A model generated the notes under the pieces. That model did no database searches. It saw nothing but the letters and a program-made list of their open reading frames with translations, and had not been told where the DNA came from. The translations under genes were made by a program, and so were the position numbers. Shown here piece by piece: positions 12,101 to 37,603 of a stretch of DNA of 64,000 nt. This stretch comes from Amyelois transitella (taxonomy: Eukaryota; Arthropoda; Insecta; Lepidoptera; Pyralidae). Location: NCBI RefSeq assembly GCF_032362555.1, contig NC_083508.1, positions 10,197,001 through 10,261,000 of the forward strand, written 5' to 3'. Within the stretch, counting starts at the first letter, position 1. Every line of letters begins with the position of its first letter.

Positions 12101-13802
12101 ATTATTTAACTGTTTGTTATTTTGTTTTTAAAATGCGCATTGCATTGTATCCCATCCCTATGGTCATATTTATGCGACACGCGCGATAGACACCGAAGAA
12201 AAGTCCGAGCTGCAAATTACTTATTTTTGTTTAAGTTTTTTCAATGCTTAGAGCTATGAAACATAATTTTAAGTAATTGTTGTAATAAATAGCTCTATTC
12301 AATAATAGTTTTAGTTATACCACGAAGTTAATAGGACGATAATAGAACGAAAAAATCATGGATATTCTCTGTCGCAGAAATACGACACGGGCGGTAGGGG
12401 CACGGCAATATTTGTCGCATATATGCGACTCGCGCGGTTAAAAGGTTAATTATAGTTCGTTGATCTTACAAGTCTTGGACTTTGTTAGTAACTCAATCTG
12501 TGTCTCGTTTATTGCCAGGTCCGTGAAAACACACTACATTGCGACAACAAGAAATACTACTCCATAGAAATGCGCGGGCCAATCCTGCCCACCGCCGTAC
12601 ACACGCTATTCGACGTGCTGCGAACTAGTTCTTCTGCGCAATTCAGTGCTACGTTCGCCCACCATCAGCCCACCTTGGCCTTCTCGTGGGCTGCTCAAGG
12701 AATTTCTGAAGGTAAGACTGGAGAAATTCTACTCTATAGAACTCTATGGACCTATACTCCCAACCAATAGCAATTCACAAACTATTCGACGTGTTGCAAA
12801 CTACTTCTTTTATGCAGTTCAGTGCTACGTTCGCCCACCATCAGCCCACGCTGGAAATCTGTCTTTACGCCAATCTGTCACTATACAGGGTCGCTGAAAA
12901 ATTGCAGAACTGTCATTTTGCATTTCTGACGGCAAACCCCCTTCTCGTGGGCTGCTCAAAGCATATCTGAAAGTAAGACTGGAGAAATACTACTATATAG
13001 ATGGACAACCATGCTCAAACAGCTTAGTGTTACATTTGCTCACCATCAACCCATTATCTTACTTGTGGGTTGGTCAAGGTATTTTTAATGGTATTTCCTA
13101 ATAAATACTTGTATTTGGAACTGGCTTAACGACGAAGTTTAATGCCCCGTTCTCCTTCAGGGCTTGACTGGGCTACCACCTGAAGGTATGACTAAATAAA
13201 ATACCTACTCTGCAAGTGGTATATTCACGTCTTTATCCCTTGCGGAGTAAACAGAACAGTAGTGAAAACGTGTGGCTAAATTATGAAATTGAGATTCAAG
13301 CAGTGACAGGTTGCTAGCCCATCACATGTTAATTAGCCTTTCTCTTAGTCGCCTTTTACTACATCCATGGAGAACATATGGGATGGTCCTATGCTAAAGT
13401 GCTAGGAACCTTACTACAACTTATAATTATTTAAGATGTACAAAGGACAGTATAGTACTTAATGTCTAGTAGAATCACCCCTTAGTAGTCCATCCCTTTC
13501 GGGGACTGAAGAGCGAAATCAATAACAAATTAGGCGTCAAAACATCTCAAAGCGTATCATAAATAGCCAACCGTGAAAACGAGACATTTTCACATAGAGA
13601 ATTAACCCCAAATACATTTTCAGATGAATCATCGAAAGACAAAGAGCCGAACCTGTTCAGCAAGGCCTTCAACAAGGAGAACCTCTCGGACTGCGGCATC
13701 AGCGAGACCATGCTGCAGCACTTCTGTTCCCCGGACCCCAGTCTAGTCAAATCCCTCGATAGTGTCAAGTACAATCCGGAAGACGACACTTACACGTGGT
13801 GA
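165..13802 (+). CDS. DONSON: DONSON / humpty dumpty homologue, replication fork protein (10 exons, 565 aa)
   Basis: Coding exons: 165-245, 1481-1599, 2023-2215, 2493-2626, 3340-3565, 3974-4124, 4594-4811, 7339-7542, 12519-12711, 13624-13802. All introns are GT-AG, every junction keeps frame, and the stop is TGA at 13800-13802. The length of 565 aa is close to human DONSON. Family hallmarks seen: a basic N-terminus (KMKRRKKALQ, residues 18-27), the LYWQHPHLPWLDLYPR core in exon 5, a Cys-rich stretch in exon 6 (CPYFYVCANTFTCLF), an acidic insert in exon 7, and the C-terminal MRGPILPTAVHTLFDVL block in exon 9. DONSON is known to help build and stabilise the CMG helicase at replication origins and forks in the nucleus; Drosophila hd is needed for DNA replication and growth. 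The first ATG in this frame is followed directly by conserved sequence, so it is the likely start. Introns 7-8 and 8-9 are heavily invaded by transposons, yet no exon is interrupted. Confidence 0.95.
374..615 (+). repeat. SINE-A copy, near full length, with target-site duplication
   Basis: This is one of about 18 copies of a family here called SINE-A. Each reads from a GTGTGGTTTCCGGCACC-type head, through a block containing GGCGATGGGCTAGCAACCTG, to a tail of GTAT/ATGT units. A 12-bp direct duplication, TATTCATACTTC, flanks this copy at 362-373 and 616-627, which indicates target-primed retrotransposition. It sits in DONSON intron 1. Confidence 0.85.
1766..1885 (-). repeat. SINE-A fragment
   Basis: An ATAC microsatellite is followed by the reverse complement of the SINE-A 3' half, ending near 1885. 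The copy is diverged and lacks the 5' head. It lies in DONSON intron 2. Confidence 0.7.
2765..2910 (-). repeat. tRNA-derived SINE (GGCCTCTGTGGCGCAGCGG head)
   Basis: On the minus strand, positions about 2910 down to 2838 form a tRNA-like head. It contains an A-box-like TGGCGCAGCGGTAGT and a B-box-like GGTTCGAATCC, followed by a unique body ending in an AT-rich, TTATTATAA-like tail near 2765. The head no longer has a clean acceptor stem and the body continues past it, so this is a SINE, not a tRNA gene. It lies in DONSON intron 4. A related head occurs at 39478-39545. Confidence 0.8.
3055..3254 (-). repeat. SINE-A copy, diverged
   Basis: The sequence matches the SINE-A body in reverse orientation with several substitutions and small deletions. 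It lies in DONSON intron 4, just downstream of the tRNA-derived SINE. Confidence 0.7.
5373..5810 (+). CDS. Uncharacterised 145-aa protein with BESS-like motif, inside a TTAA element
   Basis: This is an intact single-exon frame from ATG at 5373 to TAA at 5808-5810. Residues 1-30 are basic and Ser/Pro-rich (SSRKRKYRE), compatible with nuclear import. Residues about 80-112 (EDFARLVAFELERLPENKR, then a hydrophobic helix QILNLIRLLR) fit the BESS protein-interaction motif known from insect MADF-BESS factors. The last 30 residues are acidic (SESEGEETEEEQS). No MADF DNA-binding domain precedes it. An AATAAATAAATA stretch follows the stop and may serve as polyadenylation signal. Its function is unknown. 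It may be an accessory protein of the element or a captured host gene. The BESS call rests on pattern only. Confidence 0.6.
   Translation: MEEERPSSPSILFGFSSRKRKYRETENSNNKQTQTEYTITDTMVYRKTTKEGNISYSTRHLPDVNFDDRRPSDKRNEDFARLVAFELERLPENKRSNAYPQILNLIRLLRGDPDLDQVIEFVPIQSESEGEETEEEQSIPLNIAL
6242..6726 (+). CDS. Small acidic 74-aa protein, two exons, inside a TTAA element
   Basis: Exons 6242-6340 and 6601-6726 are joined by a 260-bp intron with a GTAAGT donor and a TTTTTTAG acceptor, phase 0; the stop is TGA at 6724-6726. Residues about 22-40 are acidic (ISDEDSDLSDFE), and the second exon contains an EYSFQWSS segment and ends soon after EIKNEPFDDF. PiggyBac-type transposases commonly begin with such an acidic Asp/Ser-rich segment. 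One reading is therefore a transposase N-terminus left after internal deletion; the other is a separate accessory peptide. No catalytic Asp motif is present. Confidence 0.45.
8141..8256 (-). repeat. SINE-C copy nested in the Tc1/mariner-like element
   Basis: A 15-bp direct duplication, AATAATTACCTACAT, flanks the insert at 8126-8140 and 8257-8271. The body contains a CCCGGAGGGATAGACAGAG block and a TTCATCCACATTCATAACTC block shared with 42524-42655. The duplication shows that it inserted after the surrounding DNA element. Confidence 0.8.
8315..8870 (-). pseudogene. Broken Tc1/mariner-superfamily transposase
   Basis: Minus-strand fragments in different frames match the order of a DDE transposase. 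First comes a QYQWRINVLAG segment near 8820, then a FQHGGAPAHFARDERSHL block near 8620. A PPRSPELTPLDFF block near 8540 follows, and a tail RNVWVSIYRRADLC ends near 8315. The family's conserved D of the HDGAPAH block is G here. The spacing from it to the D of LDFF is 40 residues. Frameshifts and stops separate the pieces, so no active enzyme is made. Confidence 0.75.
8970..9294. mobile_element. hAT-type MITE, 325 bp
   Basis: Terminal inverted repeats CAGTGCTGCCA and TGGCAGCACTG bound the element. An 8-bp target duplication, GTTGTCAC, lies at 8962-8969 and 9295-9302; this size is typical of hAT transposons. Subterminal AAAAAAGCGCT motifs recur in both arms. It has no coding capacity and is nested in the Tc1/mariner-like element. 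Confidence 0.9.
11308..12445. mobile_element. TTAA-flanked MITE with GTCGCATA-type palindromes
   Basis: TTAA flanks the element at 11304-11307 and 12446-12449. Its ends are CCTTTTAAGCGC and the complement of CCTTTTAACCGCGC, so the inverted repeat is about 12 bp with one mismatch. Subterminal motifs of the form GTCGTATTTATGCGAC recur near 11596, 12170 and 12415, the last being the palindrome GTCGCATATATGCGAC. A SINE-A copy is inserted at 11766-12030. It has no coding capacity and sits in DONSON intron 8. The layout resembles a small non-autonomous piggyBac-like element. Confidence 0.75.
11766..12030 (-). repeat. SINE-A, full length, nested in TTAA MITE
   Basis: A 12-bp direct duplication, ACAATATGTTAA, flanks the copy at 11754-11765 and 12031-12042. 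The left end is an ATAC tail and the right end the GGTGCCGGAAACCACACGGC head in reverse orientation. It is one of the best preserved copies in the window. Confidence 0.92.
12721..13094 (+). repeat. Two decaying tandem copies of DONSON exon 9
   Basis: Copy A (about 12721-12982) repeats exon 9 from the GAAATACTACTC region through CTATTCGACGTG, GTGCTACGTTCGCCCACCAT and GCTGCTCAA to a GTAAGACTGGAG donor region. It carries an insertion of about 80 bp at 12857-12935. Copy B (about 12983-13094) is more diverged and shorter. Both carry stops or frameshifts relative to exon 9, so they are exon fossils in intron 9, not alternative exons. Confidence 0.85.
13213..13411 (-). repeat. SINE-A copy, diverged
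   Basis: Reverse-orientation SINE-A body in DONSON intron 9, downstream of the exon 9 fossils. It has small deletions and no clear target duplication. Confidence 0.7.
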
Positions 13803-14081
13803 TTTCTGTTGTAGCGGTCTTTTTATTTGATGTATGACAACGTGTATATATTATTATGTAGGAAACATAAGTGTAGGATAGTGTCTCCTGACATTGTCCC
13901 GGTTGAGTCCTTTCTGAGGAGACCGGAATCCGCCTTTTATCATAATTAAGAAAAGTCAGGAAATTACGCAGATAACTTCCATCTGACTTTCTGGCAAGCT
14001 AAGTTATGAATTCATATATTTAGGAAATAATAGCATATCTTTTATTACCTAATTAGTTATCTAAATAGTTGTCATTCATCA

Positions 14082-14087
14082 AATAAA
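14082..14087 (+). terminator. Likely polyadenylation signal of DONSON
   Basis: An AATAAA hexamer lies 280 bp after the DONSON stop and is followed within 25 bp by a GT-rich stretch (GTGTTTGTTTTC), the usual arrangement at a cleavage site. Confidence 0.5.
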
Positions 14088-14565
14088 CAGATGGATAATC
14101 TTATTTATAAGTGTTTGTTTTCAATTATTGAGATCATGAATTAAACTATGTTTTTAAATAACCACCGACTATCATTTACAGAAAATAAAAACAATTCATT
14201 TAAATGTATGATTTATTTCATTTTTGGTAGATTAAAAATAAAGAATTTCATAAGTCCACAGTCACTTACACATAAACAAGATTCATACAGATCAGGATGA
14301 AATAAATAATATTGTGAGTTCCGTTTAAAATGACGTAATAATATATTACCTAACTGCACTAATCACTATCTTTATCACTTCAAACCCAAGGTGGAACAGG
14401 AATCTTGGAAAGCTTACATCTAGAATATTCATCTACGTGAACATTTATCCACTCACTGAAACAAAGAAAGATAATTATTTTCTTTAGTACTGTACAAATA
14501 TGAAGCGTTCTATCGAAGCTTTCTATTTTTATATAAACCAGAGAAAGAGATAATAAAAAAGTTAG

Positions 14566-15160
14566 AGCGTTGGTGGTCGGATCGATAAAGTTAAAATGCG
14601 TGTGCGCCAAAAGGCACAGGTTCGAATCCACCCCAACCATGTACCAATGACTATTATCCGACTAACCGATGCTCTTACGGTGAGGGAAAACATTGTAACG
14701 AAATCTGGACGTTCAGGCAACTGGATGTGTAATCGCGATCGATACGAAGGTTGCGGACGTCAGACAGGAGTCACTTCGTGTAAAAACCTCATCCAATTCA
14801 AGATCCATTGTCAAAACCCTGCGCTCATATCCAGTGGTTGGTTAAAACCCTGCGCTCATATCCAGTGGTTGGTTAAAACCCTGCGCTCATATCCAGTGTT
14901 TGGTTAAAACCCCGCGCTCATATCCAGTGGTTGGTTAAAACCCTGCGCTCATATCCAGTGGTTGGTTAAAACCCTGCGCTCATATCCAGTGGTTGGTTAA
15001 AACCCTGCGCTCATATCCAGTGGTTGGTTAAAACCCTGCGCTCATATCCAGTGGTTGGTTAAAACCCTGCGCTCATATCCAGTGTTTGGTTAAAACCCCG
15101 CGCTCATATCCAGTGGTGAGGATGGAAACGGCACTAAAGGCAGGAGGAAGAAAAATAATA
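14566..15160 (+). repeat. SINE-B (tRNA-derived) carrying an internal tandem array
   Basis: The head (TTGGTGGTCGG... followed by GGCACAGGTTCGAATCC) is tRNA-like with a recognisable B box. The body contains GCTCTTACGGTGAGGGAAAA and CAGGCAACTGGATGTGTAA, shared with the copy at 44291-44605. The usual 3' end (GTGAGGATG... GGCAGGAGGAAG) is pushed downstream by the 31-bp array at 14811-15116. Confidence 0.8.
14811..15116 (+). repeat. 31-bp tandem array, about 10 copies
   Basis: The unit reads TTAAAACCCTGCGCTCATAT followed by CCAGTGGTTGG. Units 3-4 and 9-10 share the same paired variants (GTGTTTGG, then CCCCGCG), so part of the array was duplicated as a block of about six units. It lies entirely within a SINE-B copy. 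Confidence 0.92.
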
Positions 15161-15695
15161 AAAAAACTTTAAACTAATTCTTTCTCTTTAACTTTAAGCT
15201 ATGTACTGTACCACATTCGTCCCATAAAAGCTGAGCAAAGCTTAAATACTCATGAATCCAAACTACATGTACTGTATGCAAATCATATTTTTAAATGGAG
15301 ATTTTTTTGAAGTAATGAGTGACTTATACATATAAATGAATGCTATTTTACCTTTAATTATGTCAATTTCCAATACGGTGTAGAAGTTACGCGGGCTTAT
15401 GATTTCTGTAAAAGAAAACAGTTTGTGAGTTGTGTTACCCAAACCAAAGTAATGGTCAGAAATCACACCCTTGGCAACCCTCCAGAGAGGTGAGGATGTA
15501 ACCGGACATTAACGCCAGGAGGAACAAAATACCATCAGATGTGTAAGGCCCCAGGTTTTTTGTAACAACAAAAAAAAAAACAAATTACATGATATTCTAT
15601 ACTCCATAAATTTTATCATGATTAGAATGAATTTTTTGTTTTACCTTTTTCGCTCATACATTCATATAATTCTTAGCAGGACACGCGCAACGCCG

Positions 15696-15701
15696 TTTAT
15701 T
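15696..15701 (-). terminator. Possible polyadenylation signal of Mi-2
   Basis: AATAAA on the minus strand, about 335 bp after the Mi-2 stop codon. It is the nearest exact hexamer I found downstream, but no strong supporting element was identified. Confidence 0.3.
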
Positions 15702-16033
15702 CGAGCGAAGAACTTTCGCTGTCCCGTTGCACGTCATAATATAAAGCGAAACAGCGATAGTGGCGTGGCAGCTGTCATTCTAATAAATTTATATTTTAAC
15801 AAATAAAACTTGCTTCTGAAGAGGCGAATTAGCCTAGGGCGTCTGGTCCCCTTAAAGAAGGTTACTTCAATGGCGCTGCATGCCTCGTAATATCGCTCTA
15901 GGACTGTAGGTAAAACTTTATAGGCTCACACGACATTTTAGGTGCGCTCCGTGTCAATATCTCCTAGAGTTTGACGAGTGAGAACGGCGGACGCAGACCC
16001 GCCTGTACCGCATTCATACTCTCACAAATAGTC

Positions 16034-33927
<17,894 letters not shown>

Positions 33928-34284
33928 TTAAATCACTTTTCAACACAACCTGTATTTAAGAAGAAAGATTTTAATCTAGGAAAGATAAAGGACGCGCAGT
34001 TTTTGCGACAAAATGGTAATTAATTCAGAAATTGATGCCGCCGTCACTGAGAAACTAGACTGCTATCGCTGTCTCATTCACACATACACGCTGTACAAAA
34101 AATTGGGGTTGTCAGCAATATACATCGAATTCTACTTTTTCATAATAATTAAATCAGTCTTGTAACAGCCGGATCATGAGTATGTTTGTAGTTCCATCTA
34201 TTACTTACAAGTTGTTTCACATGACTTCATCGGCATGAACAAAGTTATAAGTATGTATTATGTTCATCTAAAATATATTATTTT

Positions 34285-34640
34285 ACTAGTTGTTGCCCGC
34301 AACTCCGTGTGCGTGTTATTGGAAATACGAAGGTAAAGGTTATTAAATTTACTCAAATTTCCGCACATATTACAGATTAGCTGGTCCGTTTGGCTTCCAC
34401 AGGACATAAACCTGATGTCGTAGCAAAAGTTGTTCTGCCTGATGATATATCAGTTCATTAGTTTTTGAGTTTAGTTATTACGAATTATTTATTATTTGCT
34501 GTCAACTGTATGTGCCCTTGGGTTTCGCTGCTGTGAGAATTTCGGGATATAAAGTATTTTTTGTAAATCCACAAGTTACTTTGGTAACTACCATTTTACT
34601 CGTTTGCGAATTTAGGCAATACCAGTTATGGAGCTAGAGC
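34285..34640 (+). repeat. Degenerate interspersed repeat remnant
   Basis: It begins with a TTACTAGTTGTTGCCCGCAA phrase that recurs in altered form near 48270 and 54527 (CTAGCTGTTACCCGCAGC). Such phrases mark the ends of a widespread insect repeat class. No coding part is recognisable. Confidence 0.5.
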
Positions 34641-35661
34641 TAGGATGGTTGAGCTAGAAACTAGACTAGAGATGTGCACCTATGCAAGCTTAACTCGACT
34701 ACATTTTGAAAAGTCAGGATTTCGATTTGCAACTTGAAATTATTGAAAGCACAATGACCCAAATAACTGAAAGATAAAACTTTCCAACCACTTAGTATAT
34801 AAAAGGTGGATAAAGAATTTCCAGCTTAGCCGTTATAGTATTACTTTATAGCGTACATTGATTTAGGCCGTAGAAAAACGTAGAAAGTTCAAAGAAAGCA
34901 AGTAATAAATATTTAAGTATGGCGAGAAACTTTAAACACGATAGAAATTAATTGTAACGCTTCCGTACTTGCACTTTTAAACTTAAAAATTTATAGGTAA
35001 TTATGGATGCACCTACGGCCTAGGATTGTAGATAATTTTATTTTTCTTTTTCTGGGTTTATTGGGAAAAAGATGATTTTTAATAATATATCCAAAATAAT
35101 AACGTGGTTGTTGAAAATATCCTCAAGTATTAATCGACAAAATCATATGATTAGTAATTCGCCTAAAATAGAAATAGTTGCACACCACTACTAGAACAGA
35201 AAAGGCAGGTGAATTTAATACTTATATTGACATTGACAGTTGACACATTGACTTATTCATTGCATTCAAAGCATTCATTTCCTTCATTTCAATCATCCTT
35301 TCCTTTGAAAAGTCTTGCCAACACGAAGTCCGCAAATAAAATTGACAATTGGAGGAGGAGACATGTCTTAATTAGTTTAATAAATTTTCAATAAGCATAT
35401 TGATAACATTTTGTTTCTTGTAGCTGCTTTTCATAGTTTTTCATAGATGAAAAGAAAACTAGATTAAAATTTACATGCATATTCTGTTTCGCACACATAA
35501 ATTAATTTATTATGAGATCTGAACGTAAACTTAGAGGTGCTCTAATCAGTAGTCTTGTGACTAATTGTTTTGTTTTAATTTGTAATTATTTGTCTTGTTA
35601 AAAATTGTTTATTAAAATGTTTTGCTAAACCAGATATTAAAATTAGGCACTTTTACATAAT

Positions 35662-35751
35662 GGCTTGAACGTGGCCTATCAGTCTTTACAAGACTGTAGG
35701 CTCTGTCTACCCCGCAAGGGATATAGACGTGATTGTATGTATGTATGTATG
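35662..35751 (+). repeat. SINE-A, strongly 5'-truncated, with target duplication
   Basis: Only the last 90 bp and the GTAT tail are present. A 9-bp direct duplication, TTACATAAT, lies at 35653-35661 and 35752-35760. This shows 5' truncation at insertion, as expected for target-primed reverse transcription. Confidence 0.9.
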
Positions 35752-36867
35752 TTACATAATATTAATATACCATGTAAGCTTATCATATAGTATGAAAAAT
35801 TTTGTATATCGTTTTGGTGAAAAATTAACGAACATACACACTTTTACATTTATAACATAAGTAGGTATGTACTCTGATGAAATCTTTTGAATTTTCTGAA
35901 TTGAAATGAAAATTATCGATTAAATTTGTTCTGCACTTGTCAGCACCATTGTTTATATGCATATAATGCAATAATACTTACTGATTATAATTTACCAAAA
36001 AAAAATCTGCTTTTTGACCGTCCTCTCTATTCTAATTTCAGTTTTATTTAATTTTCGAACCTTTTCTTCTGTATTCCACTCAATTAAATTAATTAATTTA
36101 TTAATATTCCACTCAATTAAATTAATTAATTAAGTGGAATAGTTATTTTGGGCATCATTGAAGCCCTCAAGGATTTTCCTGTTGATCATTGAATTAGGTA
36201 AATGTGGACGAGTTTTTCGTACTTATTCGCCTTAAGAATTCTCATTTGTTTCATACAATCGTTTTGGTTCTTTAGAGTAGCGCCAGGCCTGTCAAAACAA
36301 CCCTACTGTTTTAACAGTACATTTGCTGTTTTCACATTGATGTCCTTGTTTTCTGTTTGATTCCTATTTTCTACTGTTCTGTCTACTTTCAACTAACGTT
36401 CGGCGCCACCTATTATACTACTCTGCAAATATTTTTTGATATCCACTGGTATATTCCTTAGTTAAATAACGTAATCGAACATCAACTCGATATTATCGAC
36501 ATCGAGTATTGCACACTTAATTCGAAATAACCGATTGCTATTCATTTGAAGCCACAGAAAGACACATGAAGAAATTCAACAAACAAAAAAAAAAATTATG
36601 CGTGTGAAAATATTGAAGATGAGACAATTGAAACTGAAAATTAATTTTACTTTGATTTTTGTTCTTTTATTGTTGTTATTACAAATATGTCAATGTATGT
36701 GAGTTCTTGTAACTAAGACAATTGTTTATTAATTATTAATTATAATTATATGAGCAAAATTATGAAATCTGTCTTTTTTTACCTACTGTTTTTTTAGGCG
36801 AGTTGTTGTTTTTTAGCTTTTTTGGGTTGGCAACACTGGTCTTGTCGCTGAAAAGTAAAGTACTCAC

Positions 36868-37513
36868 TAGGGATGTGACATTGCTGATAAAAAATCGATT
36901 TTTATATAATCGATTTATTTTTTAAGTATGAAAAATCGATTAACAAATAATCGATTTTTCTTAAGAAAATAATCGATTTTATTATATTGATAGATTTTTT
37001 CCTAATTTTTCAATTTATGTCAAAATAAACGCCATTTACATTATATCAATAGATTTATGCATTAAAAATAAACAACAGAAACAGAAAGTTCTTATAAAAT
37101 CAACACAAATTAAAGTTTTTAACAATCAAGTTTGAAAAATGAAGTTTCAGCAACGAATAATGAATAAAATATCAACCGAATGTCGGTAAAATACTGTTCA
37201 TCGACTAAATCCATCTAGAGAATGTTTGATTAAATTAATCATCTAAACTGTTTTAAGAGCACAGAAAGAATGCACAGATGGCGTTGATGTAATATTATGG
37301 AGCTATGATAGTATTCTTTGGCAGTTCGCGTTCCGGGCTCCAAGCCAGAAGACAAAAACGTAATGTTGGAGTGCATTTATTGTATGATTATAAAAATCGA
37401 TTTTTAATCGATTATTAATTTAAAAAAAATCATGTATAAAAATCGATTTTTCTTTTAAAAAAAACGATTTTTAATCGATTTTTTCCATAATCGATTTTTT
37501 TTTCACATACCTA
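36868..37513. mobile_element. hAT-type MITE rich in TCGATTTTT motifs
   Basis: Ends are TAGGGATGTG and the complement of TAGGTATGTG, with an 8-bp target duplication, GTACTCAC, at 36860-36867 and 37514-37521, as in hAT elements. Both ends carry clusters of AATCGATTTTT motifs, about five to the left and five to the right; the centre is unique AT-rich sequence. The right end lies 90 bp upstream of the CCCH gene start codon. Confidence 0.88.
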
Positions 37514-37603
37514 GTACTCACCTCTGTCTGTGTATAAAAGCATGATTTAAATTTTAGCAGTATTTTAGTTTTGTTTAAAGTAACAATAAAATATCTAACC
37601 GAA

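Larger units (their letters stand above)
13803..16033. other. Convergent intergenic region between DONSON and Mi-2
   Basis: This 2.2-kb stretch holds the DONSON 3' UTR, a SINE-B copy with a tandem array (14566-15122), a second SINE-B tail near 15471-15540 and, on the minus strand, the Mi-2 3' UTR. I see no further coding exon; the short frames have no family features. Confidence 0.6.
33928..37603. other. Divergent intergenic region, Mi-2 and CCCH gene promoters
   Basis: The Mi-2 5' UTR and promoter lie on the minus strand just above 33928, and the CCCH gene promoter just below 37604. In between are a LINE-like remnant (34285-34640), a SINE-A fragment (35662-35751), a palindromic AT-rich duplication at 36072-36141 and a hAT MITE (36868-37513). 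I see no additional gene. Confidence 0.6.

Noticed and set aside
12780-12970. Alternative exon 9b of DONSON
   Set aside because: The copy has an 80-bp insertion and frame breaks relative to exon 9, so it is an exon fossil.
14811-15116. CRISPR-like array
   Set aside because: The units are contiguous 31-bp repeats without unique spacers, inside a eukaryotic SINE.
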